From: Pseudomonas_T sp032052615
GTDB taxonomy: Bacteria > Pseudomonadota > Gammaproteobacteria > Pseudomonadales > Pseudomonadaceae
Assembly (NCBI GenBank): GCA_032052615.1
Contig: DAMBWF010000001.1
Location: 372,001 to 436,000 of the forward strand
Length of the DNA stretch: 64,000 nt
Direction of reading: 5' to 3'
This document shows, one piece after another, positions 41,740 through 51,559 of this stretch (positions are counted from its first letter, which is position 1; each line of letters opens with the position of its first letter). A program made the position numbers and the translations under genes. The notes below the pieces were generated by a model, which was not told the DNA's origin, ran no database searches, and saw only the letters and a list, made by a program, of their open reading frames with translations.

Positions 41740-44640
41740 TCACTGGCAGGCTTCGCAGTCGGGGTTGTCGATGCTGCAGGCCAGGGGCACCGGCGCCGGT
41801 TGCGGCTCGGCGCTGGGGGCGGCGGCCGGCGCGGCTTGCAGCCCTTCGGTATTGCCGCTGGAGACGGCGTTGAGCTTGCCAGTGTTGATGGTGGACTTCT
41901 CGGTGCTGGTGGCGGCCAGGGCACGGAGGTAGTAGGTGGTCTTCAGGCCACGGTACCAGGCCATGCGGTAGGTCACGTCCAGCTTCTTGCCGGAGGCGCC
42001 GGCGATGTAGAGGTTCAGGGACTGGGCCTGGTCGATCCACTTCTGGCGACGGCTGGCGGCCTCGACGATCCAGCGGGTCTCCACTTCGAACGCGGTGGCG
42101 TACAGGTCCTTGAGGTCCTGGGGGATGCGCTCGATCTGCTGCACGGAGCCGTCGTAGTACTTCAGGTCGTTGACCATCACCGGGTCCCACAGGTCGCGGG
42201 CCTTGAGGTCGCGCACCAGGTAGGGGTTGATCACGGTGAATTCGCCCGAGAGGTTCGACTTCACGTAGAGGTTCTGGTAGGTCGGCTCGATGGACTGCGA
42301 CACGCCGGTGATGTTGGCGATGGTGGCGGTCGGGGCGATGGCCATGATGTTGGAGTTGCGGATGCCGTTCTTCACCCGCTCGCGCACCGGCGCCCAGTCC
42401 AGGCTCTCGCTCAGGTCCACGTCGATGTATTTCTGGCCGCGGGCCTCGATGAGGATCTGCTGGGAGTCCAGCGGCAGGATGCCTCGGCTCCACAGCGAGC
42501 CGTCGAAGCTGGAGTAGGCGCCGCGCTCATCGGCCAGGTCGCAGGAAGCCTGGATCGCGTAGTAGCTGATGGCTTCCATGGAGCGGTCGGCGAAGGCCAC
42601 GGCCTCGTCGGAGCCGTAGGGGATGTGCTGCAGGTACAGCGCGTCCTGGAAGCCCATGATGCCCAGGCCCACCGGGCGGTGCTTGAGGTTGGAGTTCCGC
42701 GCCTGGGGTACCGAGTAGTAGTTGATGTCGATGACGTTATCGAGCATGCGCACGGCGGTCTTGACGGTCTTCGCCAGCTTGGCGGTGTCCAGCTTGCCGT
42801 CGACGATGTGGTTCACCAGGTTCACCGAACCCAGGTTGCACACGGCGATCTCGTCCTTGTTGGTGTTCAGGGTGATCTCGGTGCAGAGGTTGGAGCTGTG
42901 CACCACGCCCACGTGCTGCTGCGGGCTGCGCAGGTTGCACGGGTCCTTGAAGGTCAGCCACGGGTGGCCGGTCTCGAACAGCATCGAGAGCATCTTGCGC
43001 CACAGGTCCTTGGCCGGCAGGGTCTTGAACAGCTTGATCTTGCCGTACTGGGTCAGCTCCTCGTAGTACTCGTAGCGCTCCTCGAAGGCCTTGCCGGTGA
43101 GGTCGTGCAGGTCGGGTACGTCGGCGGGGGAGAACAGGGTCCACTGGCCATCGTCGAACACGCGCTTCATGAACAGGTCCGGAATCCAGTTGGCGGTGTT
43201 CATGTCGTGGGTGCGGCGGCGGTCGTCGCCGGTGTTCTTGCGCAGCTCGATGAATTCCTCGATGTCCAGGTGCCAGGTTTCCAGGTAGGCGCAGACCGCG
43301 CCCTTGCGCTTGCCGCCCTGGTTGACCGCCACGGCGGTGTCGTTGACTACCTTGAGGAACGGCACCACGCCCTGGGACTTGCCGTTGGTGCCCTTGATGT
43401 AGGAGCCCAGGGCGCGCACCGGGGTCCAGTCGTTGCCCAGTCCGCCGGCGAATTTGGACAGCATGGCGTTGTCGTGGATGGCGCTGTAGATGCCCGACAG
43501 GTCGTCCGGCACGGTGGTCAGGTAGCAGCTGGAGAGCTGCGGGCGCAGGGTGCCGGCGTTGAACAGGGTCGGCGTGGAAGCCATGTAGTCGAAGGACGAC
43601 AGCAGGGTATAGAACTCGATGGCGCGGGCTTCCTTGTCCTGCTCCTCGATGGCCAGGCCCATGGCCACGCGCATGAAGAACACCTGGGGCAGTTCGAAGC
43701 GGATGCCGTCCTTGTGCAGGAAGTAGCGATCGTAGAGGGTCTGCAGGCCCAGGTAGGTGAACTGCTGGTCGCGCTCGTGCTCGATGGCGGCGCCCAGGCG
43801 GGCCAGGTCGTAGTCCTTCAGGCGCGGGTCGAGCAGCTCGAATTTCACGCCGGTCTCGACATAGGCCGGCAGGGCCTTGGCGTACAGCTCGGCCATTTCG
43901 TGATGGGTGGCGCTCTCGGCCACGCCGAGGAAGCCCAGGGCCTCGGCGCGCAGGGTGTCCATCAACAGGCGGGCGGTGACGTAGGAGTAGTTCGGCTCGC
44001 GCTCCACCAGGGTGCGGGCGGTCATCACCAGGGCGGTGTTGACGTCCTTCTCGGCGACGCCATCGTAGAGGTTCTTCAGGGTCTCGCGCTGGATCAGCTC
44101 GCCGTCCACCTCGGCCAGGCCCTCGCAGGCCTCGCGCACGATGGTGCCCAGGCGGCCCAAGTCCAGGGGCAGCAGGCTGCCGTCGGCGCGGGTGACGCGG
44201 ATGCTCGGGTGGGGCTGGGCGATGTCGGCGCCGCCTTCCTGCTTGCGCTTGGCCGCCTGGGCCTCGCGGTAGATCACGTAGTCGCGGGCGACCTTGTGCT
44301 CGCCGGCACGCATCAGGGCCAGTTCGACCTGGTCCTGGATTTCCTCGATGTGGATGGTGCCGCCGGAGGGCATGCGGCGCTTGAAGGTGGTGGTGACCTG
44401 CTCGGTGAGACGGCGCACGGTGTCATGGATGCGCGACGAGGCGGCGGCGGTGCCGCCTTCCACGGCGAGGAACGCCTTGCTGATGGCGACGGCGATCTTG
44501 TCGTCGGTATACGGCACCACGGTGCCGTTGCGCTTGATCACCCGCATCTGGCCAGGGGCGGTGGCCGCCAGTTCCTGGGAGGCGTCGGCGGCGCGGGGGG
44601 CCCCGGCCGTTTCATGCTCGCGTGCGGTCTCGGTATGCAT
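41740..44640 (-). CDS. nrdA: Class Ia ribonucleotide reductase, alpha subunit
   Basis: 966 aa from ATG 44640 (GAGTGGAGAA upstream). Reduces ribonucleoside diphosphates. ATP-cone allosteric domain at about residues 35-130 (MRVIKRNGTVVPYTDDKIAV), then the barrel with the active-site segment (GTLRPQLSSCYLTTVPDD), the catalytic loop (HSSNLCTEITLNTNKDEIAV, CNLGSVNL), and the C-terminal Cys pair SIDNPDCEACQ. Length fits Pseudomonas NrdA. Very likely regulated by NrdR and DnaA (boxes upstream). The frame extends to 44769 but only this start fits the family. Confidence 0.95.
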   Translation of the reverse strand: MHTETAREHETAGAPRAADASQELAATAPGQMRVIKRNGTVVPYTDDKIAVAISKAFLAVEGGTAAASSRIHDTVRRLTEQVTTTFKRRMPSGGTIHIEEIQDQVELALMRAGEHKVARDYVIYREAQAAKRKQEGGADIAQPHPSIRVTRADGSLLPLDLGRLGTIVREACEGLAEVDGELIQRETLKNLYDGVAEKDVNTALVMTARTLVEREPNYSYVTARLLMDTLRAEALGFLGVAESATHHEMAELYAKALPAYVETGVKFELLDPRLKDYDLARLGAAIEHERDQQFTYLGLQTLYDRYFLHKDGIRFELPQVFFMRVAMGLAIEEQDKEARAIEFYTLLSSFDYMASTPTLFNAGTLRPQLSSCYLTTVPDDLSGIYSAIHDNAMLSKFAGGLGNDWTPVRALGSYIKGTNGKSQGVVPFLKVVNDTAVAVNQGGKRKGAVCAYLETWHLDIEEFIELRKNTGDDRRRTHDMNTANWIPDLFMKRVFDDGQWTLFSPADVPDLHDLTGKAFEERYEYYEELTQYGKIKLFKTLPAKDLWRKMLSMLFETGHPWLTFKDPCNLRSPQQHVGVVHSSNLCTEITLNTNKDEIAVCNLGSVNLVNHIVDGKLDTAKLAKTVKTAVRMLDNVIDINYYSVPQARNSNLKHRPVGLGIMGFQDALYLQHIPYGSDEAVAFADRSMEAISYYAIQASCDLADERGAYSSFDGSLWSRGILPLDSQQILIEARGQKYIDVDLSESLDWAPVRERVKNGIRNSNIMAIAPTATIANITGVSQSIEPTYQNLYVKSNLSGEFTVINPYLVRDLKARDLWDPVMVNDLKYYDGSVQQIERIPQDLKDLYATAFEVETRWIVEAASRRQKWIDQAQSLNLYIAGASGKKLDVTYRMAWYRGLKTTYYLRALAATSTEKSTINTGKLNAVSSGNTEGLQAAPAAAPSAEPQPAPVPLACSIDNPDCEACQ

Positions 44641-45320
44641 GGGGTCGTGTTCTCCACTCTCTTCTGGTTTGGACACCCGGGGAACCCGCCGCTCGTCCGC
44701 TCGACCCGCGTCGCGCGCGAGACGGCGCGACGCTTGAGGGCAGGGAGACGGGGACTCGAGTGCCTCCATGGCTCAAAAGTCAATAGTCCGGCGAATGAGC
44801 CGGACCACTACATCTTGTGTTTTCGCCGAGGCCGGCGCGTCATGCTCGCCGGTCCGGCCTGGGTTCCGCGGCGACAACCGAAGCCGCTGCGGGGCCGGGT
44901 CAACGGGAAAACGGGACGGACCCTCCAGGGGGCGTTGGCCGCCGCTGTGTGAGAGTCCGCGATAGGTCGTTTGGTTCAGCGCAAACCCCATATATAGGGC
45001 CCGCGCTCGATGGGCACACAAGATAATGCGTTGTGGGGGCCTTGGCAAGGCGAGCAAAATGTCGCGCCCTGTGGATAACGTGTGCATGAGTTGTGGGCGA
45101 ACGGCGTATAACCGAGGCCAGCCCACCGCTGGCGTGGAGGCCACCATTCGTCGTGTCGACGCCGCGTTTCCGGTCTCCCAGGGAGCTCTTGGCCGCCACT
45201 ACATATTGTGTTAGGCGAAGGGCGGTCGGGCGTCTCGCGCCAGGGCTGGCCGCGGCGGCCGGCATTGCTACAATGCCGCGGCTTCGGCCCGCCCGGCGGC
45301 CGACACGGGGAGCAGACGCA
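44641..45320. promoter_or_regulatory. nrdA / rstA divergent regulatory region
   Basis: 680 bp. NrdR-box-like palindromes CCACTACATCTTGTGT (44805-44820) and CCACTACATATTGTGT (45196-45211), compared with the consensus ACACWATATATWGTGT, and a perfect DnaA box TGTGGATAA (45070-45078). Also an inverted repeat GTCCGGC…GCCGGAC at 44787-44806 and CCCATATATAGGG near 44988. The first NrdR box is 165 bp before the nrdA start. Confidence 0.55.
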
Positions 45321-46040
45321 GTGCAACGAGAACCCTGGCGGATCCTCATCGTCGAGGACGACCGGCGTCTCGCCGATCTGACCCGGGAATACCTGGAGGC
45401 CAACGGCCTGCGGGTGACCCTCGAAGCCGACGGCGCCCTGGCCGCGGCGCGCATCCTGGGGGAGCGGCCCGACCTGGTGGTGCTGGACCTGATGCTGCCC
45501 GGCGAGGACGGCCTGTCCATCTGCCGCAAGGTGCGCGGCGGCTACAATGGACCGATCCTCATGCTCACCGCCCGCAGCGACGACATGGACCAGGTGCTGG
45601 GCCTGGAAATGGGCGCCGACGACTATGTCTGCAAGCCGGTGCGACCCCGGGTGCTGCTGGCCCGGGTGCGGGCCCTGCTGCGCCGCCGCGAGACGCTCGA
45701 GGCGCCGGCGGAGCGCCTCCAGCGCCTGGGTTTCGGCCCCCTGGTGATCGACCAAGCCATGCGCGAGGCCTGGCTGCGGGGGCAGGGCATCGAGCTGACC
45801 AGTGCCGAATTCGACCTGCTCTGGCTGCTGGCGGCGAATGCCGGGCGCATCCTCTCCCGGGAGGAAATCTTCACCGCCCTGCGCGGCATCGAGTACGACG
45901 GCCAGGACCGCTCCATCGACGTGCGCATCTCGCGCATCCGCCCGAAGATCGGCGACGACCCCCTGCACCCCCGGCTGATCAAGACGGTGCGCGGCAAGGG
46001 GTACCTGTTCGTCGGTGAGACCGGCGAGGGGCCGCTCTGA
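45321..46040 (+). CDS. rstA: RstA-like OmpR-family response regulator
   Basis: 239 aa from GTG 45321 with GGGGAG 8 bp upstream; the frame is open upstream but without homology. Receiver with the acidic pair EDD, phosphorylated Asp56 (VVLDLMLPGEDG) and Lys in DDYVCKP, then a winged-helix DNA-binding domain. The segments SDDMDQVLGLEMGADDY and LRGIEYDGQDRSIDVRISRI are specific to RstA of E. coli and relatives. Forms an operon with the kinase 37 bp downstream. Not KdpE, because it has its own RstB-like partner. Confidence 0.85.
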   Translation: MQREPWRILIVEDDRRLADLTREYLEANGLRVTLEADGALAAARILGERPDLVVLDLMLPGEDGLSICRKVRGGYNGPILMLTARSDDMDQVLGLEMGADDYVCKPVRPRVLLARVRALLRRRETLEAPAERLQRLGFGPLVIDQAMREAWLRGQGIELTSAEFDLLWLLAANAGRILSREEIFTALRGIEYDGQDRSIDVRISRIRPKIGDDPLHPRLIKTVRGKGYLFVGETGEGPL

Positions 46041-46077
46041 ACCGCCCGCGCGCGCGTCCGGCGCCGGGAGCGGGGCG

Positions 46078-47694
46078 ATGAACGCCATTTTCCTGCGCAT
46101 CTACGGGGGCATGCTGGCCGCCCTGGTGCTGGTGGCGCTGCTGGGGGCGGCCACCTTGCACCTGGTCAACGAGGCGCGCGGCGAGCAGTACCGCGAGCGC
46201 CTGGCCCGGGGCACCTTCCGCCTGATGGCGGACAACCTGCGGCCCATGAGCGAGGTGGAGCGGCGCCGTGCCCTGGCCCTCTGGGGCCGGCTGCTGGGCA
46301 TCCCCCTGACGCTGCGGGCGCCGGCCGGCGAACCGCTGGACGGCCGCCAGCGCGCGCGCCTCGGCCAGGGCCAGGTGCTGGTGGAACAGACTGGCCCCCA
46401 CGCCGCGCGCATCTACGGCCAGGTGGACGACGACGGCACCCTGCTCACCGGCGAGGTGCGCCAGGTCAGCGAGCAACTGGCCCGGGCCACCGTCTACCTG
46501 CTGATCGACGAATTGGTGCGCTACCCGGCGGACGAGCAGCCGCGCCGGCTGGCGGCGCTCAAGCGGGACAAGCGCTTCGGCTTCGAGCTGAGCCTGGCCC
46601 GCCTGGAGGAGGCCGACCTGGACGCCGACCAGCGTCGCCGGGTGGACGAGGGCGATACGGTCATGGCCCTGAGCAAGCGTGGCGACGCCATCCGCGTGTT
46701 CGCCGGCGTGGCCGGCACCCCCTGGGTGCTGGAGATCGGCCCGCTGTACCAGATGAACCCTTATCCGCCGCGCCTGCTGGTACTGATCGGGGTCCTTGGC
46801 CTGAGCCTGATCGGCCTTACCCTGTACCTCCTGGTACGCCGCCTGGAGCGCCGCCTGAACGCCCTGGAGCGGGCCGCCAGCGAGCTCGCCAACGGCCGTC
46901 TGGAGGCTCGCGCCCCGGCGGGCGGCGCGGACTCGGTGGGGCGCCTGGCGAGCGCCTTCAATGTCATGGCCGAGCACCTGCAGCGTTCCCTGGGCATCCA
47001 GCGCGAGATGGTCCGGGCGGTGTCCCACGAGCTGCGCACGCCAGTGGCGAGGCTGCGGTTCGGCCTGGAGATGCTCGCCGAGGCCAGGACCGCGACGGGC
47101 CGGCGCAAGTACCTGGACGGTATGGACCATGACATCCAGGACCTCGACAAGCTGGTGGACGAAATGCTCACCTACGCTCGCCTGGAACAGGGCGCGCCGG
47201 CGCTGGAGTTCCAGCTGCTGGACCCGGGCGCGCTGCTCGACCAAGTGATCGCCGAGCTGGCGCCGCTGCGCCCGGCGATACGGCTGACGCGTGAGCCGGT
47301 GCGGGCGATCCCGCCCGGCGAGGCGACGCCCGGCGAGGCGGCCCTGGTGGAGGGGGCGCCGCGCTACCTGCACCGGGCCCTGCAGAACCTGGTGAGCAAC
47401 GCCCTGCGCTACGCCGACTCCCAGGTGCGCCTGAGGGTGCGGATCGAGGACGGCCGCTGCCGGATCGACGTGGACGACGACGGCCCGGGGGTGCCGGAAA
47501 GCGCCTGGGAGCGGGTCTTCAGCCCGTTCCTGCGCCTCGACGACAGCCGCACCCGCGCCTCCGGCGGCCACGGCCTGGGGCTGTCCATCGTGCGGCGCAT
47601 CGTCTACTGGCATGGCGGCCGCGCCCTGGTAGGCCGCAGCGACCTGGGCGGCGCCCGCTTCAGCCTGGTCTGGCCGAGCCGACGGGACGCCTGA
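46078..47694 (+). CDS. rstB: RstB-like sensor histidine kinase
   Basis: 538 aa. TM1 residues 8-30 (YGGMLAALVLVALLGAATLH), periplasmic domain of about 190 residues, TM2 about 240-262 (LLVLIGVLGLSLIGLTLYLL), HAMP, HisKA with His317 (SHELRTPVARLR) and HATPase (NLVSNALRYA, DDDGPGVPE, GGHGLGLSIVRRI). The stimulus is unknown; in enterobacteria rstAB belongs to the PhoP regulon, and phoPQ lies 16 kb away here. ATG 46078 has GGGGCG upstream. Confidence 0.85.
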   Translation: MNAIFLRIYGGMLAALVLVALLGAATLHLVNEARGEQYRERLARGTFRLMADNLRPMSEVERRRALALWGRLLGIPLTLRAPAGEPLDGRQRARLGQGQVLVEQTGPHAARIYGQVDDDGTLLTGEVRQVSEQLARATVYLLIDELVRYPADEQPRRLAALKRDKRFGFELSLARLEEADLDADQRRRVDEGDTVMALSKRGDAIRVFAGVAGTPWVLEIGPLYQMNPYPPRLLVLIGVLGLSLIGLTLYLLVRRLERRLNALERAASELANGRLEARAPAGGADSVGRLASAFNVMAEHLQRSLGIQREMVRAVSHELRTPVARLRFGLEMLAEARTATGRRKYLDGMDHDIQDLDKLVDEMLTYARLEQGAPALEFQLLDPGALLDQVIAELAPLRPAIRLTREPVRAIPPGEATPGEAALVEGAPRYLHRALQNLVSNALRYADSQVRLRVRIEDGRCRIDVDDDGPGVPESAWERVFSPFLRLDDSRTRASGGHGLGLSIVRRIVYWHGGRALVGRSDLGGARFSLVWPSRRDA

Positions 47695-47815
47695 CGGGCA
47701 AATTTCCGCGACGCGCGTTCGTTCCAGAAAGATGGGCGCGCTCGCCTGACGAGCCGCGCCGAGGTTTCCAGCGCGCCCGCCCGGGCGCCCGTCCCATCCC
47801 TGTCGGAGTGCCGCC

Positions 47816-48856
47816 GTGACCCGTTCCGCCGCTACTGCAACACCCGAAACCCCGCCGTCGCTGGCGGACGGCCTGCCACTGCCCGACGGCCGCCGGCTGG
47901 TCGGCCAATGGAGCGAGGCGACCCTGGAGCTGTACCTGGACGGCCGCCCCCTGTGGCGCTTGCGCCGCCATGGCGAGGGCGAGGCGGAGCGTTTGGAGCC
48001 CCTGGCGCCGGCGGAGGACATCGACTTCACCCTCCACGCCCTGGCCTATTGGTGCTTCGCCGGCGACCCGGGGCGCCCGCGCGTCCGCCTGCGCCTGGCC
48101 GAGGCGCCCGCCGCCGCCCGTCGTCGCGGCCTGCTGCTGGGGGAGGGCGACGACCTGCGCATCGAGCGCGATATGTTCTGGCAATTGCCCGGGGCGTTCC
48201 TGCGGGCGCCGTCCACCGCCGGCTTCCCCCGCCACCTGGTGATCGACGCCCAGGGCCGCCGCCACCCGGTGCGCCCGCCCAAGCCCGAGGGCGAGGTCTA
48301 CCGGCGTTTCGATGCCCGCCTGGGGGCCTGGATGTCCCTGCGCGCCCTGGACCTAGAGGCGGACCTGGCGCGCTTCAATCGCTGGCAGAACAGCCCCCGG
48401 GTGGCGCGTTTCTGGCAGGAAGAGGGCGACCTGGACCAGCACCGCCGCTACCTCCAGGCGCTCCGCGACGACCCTCGGGCGCTGACCCTGCTGGGCTGCC
48501 TGGACGACGAGCCCTTCGCCTACTTCGAAGCCTACTGGGCCAAGGAAGACCGCATCGCGCCGTTCTACGGAGTGGACGACTACGACCGGGGCATCCACAT
48601 GCTGGTGGGAGAGGAGCACCACCGGGGCGCCCACAAGGTCGCCGCCTGGCTGGGCGCCCTGTGCCACTACCTGTTCCTCGACGAGCCGCGCACCCAGCGG
48701 ATCGTGGCCGAGCCCCGTGCCGACAACGGGCGGATGATCGAGCACCTGCAGCGCCAGGGCTTCTACCGGGAAAAGGAATTCGACTTCCCCCACAAGCGGG
48801 CGGCGCTGATGGTGCTGCCCCGGGACACCTTCTTCGACCGCTGCGCCCTGGCCTGA
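47816..48856 (+). CDS. Siderophore-type GNAT acyltransferase (IucB/AlcB-like)
   Basis: 346 aa from GTG 47816. N-terminal half of about 150 residues with no clear motif, C-terminal GNAT domain: LARFNRWQNSPRVARFWQEE, FAYFEAYWAKEDRIAPFY, DYDRGIHMLVGEEHHRGAHK and RIVAEPRADNGRMIEHLQRQ. This pattern is that of N6-hydroxylysine or hydroxyornithine acylases of siderophore synthesis. No other siderophore gene is adjacent apart from pcpS 11 kb downstream, so the pathway is uncertain. Confidence 0.78.
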   Translation: MTRSAATATPETPPSLADGLPLPDGRRLVGQWSEATLELYLDGRPLWRLRRHGEGEAERLEPLAPAEDIDFTLHALAYWCFAGDPGRPRVRLRLAEAPAAARRRGLLLGEGDDLRIERDMFWQLPGAFLRAPSTAGFPRHLVIDAQGRRHPVRPPKPEGEVYRRFDARLGAWMSLRALDLEADLARFNRWQNSPRVARFWQEEGDLDQHRRYLQALRDDPRALTLLGCLDDEPFAYFEAYWAKEDRIAPFYGVDDYDRGIHMLVGEEHHRGAHKVAAWLGALCHYLFLDEPRTQRIVAEPRADNGRMIEHLQRQGFYREKEFDFPHKRAALMVLPRDTFFDRCALA

Positions 48857-48971
48857 GGCCGGGCCGCCACCGGGGCGGGCGGCGGCACGTCCCGGCCCCG
48901 ACCTGTCGGCTCGTACCCGGTCGGCCGCGATCTTCTCTTGGCGATTCCTGTCCCGGTTCCCGCGCGCTTGC

Positions 48972-49480
48972 GTGTCCCGCGCGGGCGGCCTCCCGCCTGG
49001 CGTGACGCACGGCTACCGCCGCTAACACGGTGCTCAGGCGACGCCCGAGGCGGGCCCGCCGTCGAGCGTGAGCCCGGCCGCGATCCGCCTACCGGCGGTC
49101 CATGTTCGCGCCGAGCACAGACTGCCGCCGAGTGGCCTCATGCCATGCTTGAAGGTGTTGTCGAAGTGTCGCGCCCGGCCGCGACTCTCCCCCGTCCGCC
49201 TATTGCCGCGCCGAACGCTGTCGCCAGGTGGCCCTTATGGTAGGCCAGGGCCTCCTCCGTCGTGGAAGGGGCGTGTCCGGCCGCGAGCCTCTCACGGTCC
49301 ACCCATTGCCGCGCCGGGCACAGGCTGCCGCCGAGTGGCCTCATGCCATGCTCGAAGGTTGTCGTCGAAGTGTCGCGTTCGGCCGCGATCGCTCAGCGGC
49401 CGGCTCGTGCCCGGGCGGCTGTCCCTCCATCCCTGGGCGCCACCGACAGGCCCTACGCGAGCCCGCGGTCGGTACCGCTG
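48972..49480. repeat. Degenerate tandem array, unit about 101 bp, about four copies
   Basis: The anchor CGGCCGCGAYC recurs near 49076, 49177, 49276 and 49379 (spacing 99-103 bp). The longest match is an 80-bp block at 49110-49187 repeated at 49310-49389 with about 10 differences (both contain GCCGCCGAGTGGCCTCATGC). Part of the gene-free stretch 48857-49750; overlapping frames here come from the repeats. Confidence 0.7.
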
Positions 49481-49639
49481 TTGGGCGTTCGCCCCCATGG
49501 GGGCGCCGGGCCGGCGCTGGCCGATACCGATGCGGCGATCCCGGTCGATACCGTCACCGTTCGCCGCGCCGGCACGCCTCCGCAGGTAGCGCGTGTTCGC
49601 CACGGCTGCGCCCGGGGGATCAGGACACGGGCGCGGCGC

Positions 49640-49694
49640 TTCTTTATGGGTTCTTTACGCCGCCGTGGCGCTCCACGGATCGTTTCTTTACGCG
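49640..49694 (+). promoter_or_regulatory. Phased TTCTTTA repeats upstream of kdpF (possible KdpE sites)
   Basis: TTCTTTATGGG at 49640, TTCTTTACGCC at 49651 and TTCTTTACGCG at 49684. Distances of 11 and 33 bp place them on one DNA face, as expected for an OmpR-family regulator. KdpE sites are T-rich direct repeats, so this is a reasonable candidate. 57 bp before kdpF. Confidence 0.5.
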
Positions 49695-49750
49695 CCTCCC
49701 TTCGAGAATGACGCCATCGCGGCCCCCGGCCGCTTCGATGGAGCATCACC

Positions 49751-49837
49751 ATGGGTTTTCTCGACGGGGCGTCCCTGGCTTTGGCCGTGGGGCTTTTCAT
49801 CTACCTGCTGGCCGCCTTGCTGCGGGCGGACCGCTAG
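49751..49837 (+). CDS. kdpF: Potassium-transporting ATPase subunit F
   Basis: 28 aa, a single TM peptide (LALAVGLFIYLLAALLRADR) that stabilises the KdpFABC complex. Too short for ordinary gene finding; supported by position 9 bp before kdpA and the typical short hydrophobic sequence with a positive C-terminus. Start ATG 49751. Confidence 0.88.
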   Translation: MGFLDGASLALAVGLFIYLLAALLRADR

Positions 49838-49846
49838 GGAGGCGCC

Positions 49847-51547
49847 ATGCAGGCTCAAGACTACGGGCTGATCCTAGCCTTCTTCGTCCTGGTGCTGGCC
49901 CCGGCGCCCTGGCTGGGGCGCTACCTGTACCGCGCCATGGAAGGCGAGCGGACCCTGCTGACCCCGCTGCTGGCGCCGGTGGAGCGGCTTTGCTACCGGC
50001 TGGCGGGGGTCGACCCCGGCGTCGGCCAGGACTGGAAGCGCTACCTGCTGGCGCTGCTGGCCTTCAACGGCGTCGGGCTGCTGGTGCTGTTCCTGATCCT
50101 GGTGGGGCAGGGCGCGCTGCCGCTCAACCCCCGGCACCTGCCCGGCATGGAATGGACCCTGGCGTTCAACACGGCGGTGAGCTTCGTCACCAACACCAAC
50201 TGGCAGAGCTATAGCGGCGAAAGCACCCTGAGCTACTTCAGCCAGATGCTCGGCCTGGCCGTGCAGAACTTCGTCAGCCCCGCCGTGGGCCTGGCGGTGC
50301 TGGTGGTGTTCTGCCGGGGCATCGCCCGGCGCAATACCGCCGACCTGGGCAACTTCTGGGTGGACTTGACCCGCGCCACCCTCTACGGGCTGCTGCCCTT
50401 CTGCCTGGTGCTGGCGCTGCTGCTGGTCTGGCAAGGGGTGCCCCAGAGCCTGAGCGACTATGCGCAGCTCCACACCCTGCAAGGCGGCGAGCAGACCGTG
50501 CCCCTGGGGCCGGCGGCCAGCCAGATCGCCATCAAGCAATTGGGCACCAATGGCGGCGGCTTTTTCGGGGTCAACTCGACCTATCCCCTGGAGAACCCCA
50601 CGGCCTGGAGCAACCTGTTCGAGGTGGCCTCGATCATCCTGATCCCGGTGGCCCTGGTGTTCGCCTTCGGCCATTACGTCGGCGACCGCCGGCAGAGCCG
50701 CGCGCTGCTGGCCAGCATGCTGATCCTGTTCGTCATCGGCCTGGGGGTCACCCTGTGGGCCGAGCTGCGGCCGAACCCGGCCCTGGCGGCCCTGCCGGTG
50801 GAGCAGACCGGTTCCCTGGAGGGCAAGGAGGCGCGCTTCGGCACGGTGGCCTCGGCGCTCTGGGCGGTCACCACCACGGCTGCCTCCAACGGCTCGGTGA
50901 ACGCCATGCACGACAGCTTCAGCGCCCTGGGCGGGATGGTGCCGATGTTCAACATGATGCTCGGCGAGGTGATCTTCGGCGGTGTCGGCGCCGGCCTCTA
51001 CGGCATGCTGCTGTTCGTCCTGATCGCGGTGTTCCTCGCCGGGCTGATGATCGGCCGCACACCGGAATACCTGGGCAAGAAACTGGAAGCGCGGGAAGTG
51101 CGCTGGCTGGTGGCGACGCTGCTGGTGATGCCCCTGGGCGTGCTGGTGTCGACCGCCCTCTCGGCCAGCCTGGCCGGCCCGGCGTCGGCGGTGAGCAACC
51201 CGGGGCCCCACGGCTTCAGCCAACTGCTTTACGCCTACACCTCGGGCACCGCCAACAACGGCTCGGCGTTCGCCGGGCTGGGCGCCAACACCGCCTACCA
51301 CAACCTGATGATCGCCCTGGCCATGCTGCTCGGTCGCTTCGGCTACATCCTGCCGGTGATCGCCATCGCCGGCAGCCTCGCCGCCAAGGCGCGGGCGCCC
51401 CAGGGCAGCGGCAGCTTCCCCACCCATGGCCCGCTGTTCGTGGTGCTGCTGACCCTGACCCTGCTGCTGGTGGGCGGGCTGACCTTCCTGCCCGCCCTGG
51501 CCCTCGGCCCCCTGGCCGAGCATTTCGCCGCGTTCGCCGGCCTGTGA
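49847..51547 (+). CDS. kdpA: Potassium-transporting ATPase subunit A (K+ channel-like)
   Basis: 566 aa, normal length. About ten TM segments with the four-fold selectivity-filter loops, including TNGGGFFGVNSTYPLENPTA, SFVTNTNWQSYSGE and TSGTANNGSAFAGLG. Forms the K+-binding pore of the high-affinity P-type pump KdpFABC in the inner membrane. GGAGG site 6 bp upstream of ATG 49847. Second gene of the operon. Confidence 0.96.
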   Translation: MQAQDYGLILAFFVLVLAPAPWLGRYLYRAMEGERTLLTPLLAPVERLCYRLAGVDPGVGQDWKRYLLALLAFNGVGLLVLFLILVGQGALPLNPRHLPGMEWTLAFNTAVSFVTNTNWQSYSGESTLSYFSQMLGLAVQNFVSPAVGLAVLVVFCRGIARRNTADLGNFWVDLTRATLYGLLPFCLVLALLLVWQGVPQSLSDYAQLHTLQGGEQTVPLGPAASQIAIKQLGTNGGGFFGVNSTYPLENPTAWSNLFEVASIILIPVALVFAFGHYVGDRRQSRALLASMLILFVIGLGVTLWAELRPNPALAALPVEQTGSLEGKEARFGTVASALWAVTTTAASNGSVNAMHDSFSALGGMVPMFNMMLGEVIFGGVGAGLYGMLLFVLIAVFLAGLMIGRTPEYLGKKLEAREVRWLVATLLVMPLGVLVSTALSASLAGPASAVSNPGPHGFSQLLYAYTSGTANNGSAFAGLGANTAYHNLMIALAMLLGRFGYILPVIAIAGSLAAKARAPQGSGSFPTHGPLFVVLLTLTLLLVGGLTFLPALALGPLAEHFAAFAGL

Positions 51548-51559
51548 TGGAGATGCGCC

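Noticed and set aside
41800..44952. 1050-codon open frame opposite nrdA
   Set aside because: The composition is the antisense of a GC-rich gene (Val/Gly/Ala/His/Gln-rich), with no family motifs; nrdA on the other strand is unambiguous.
45321..46040. The regulator as the missing KdpE
   Set aside because: It has RstA-specific segments and its own RstB-like kinase 37 bp downstream.
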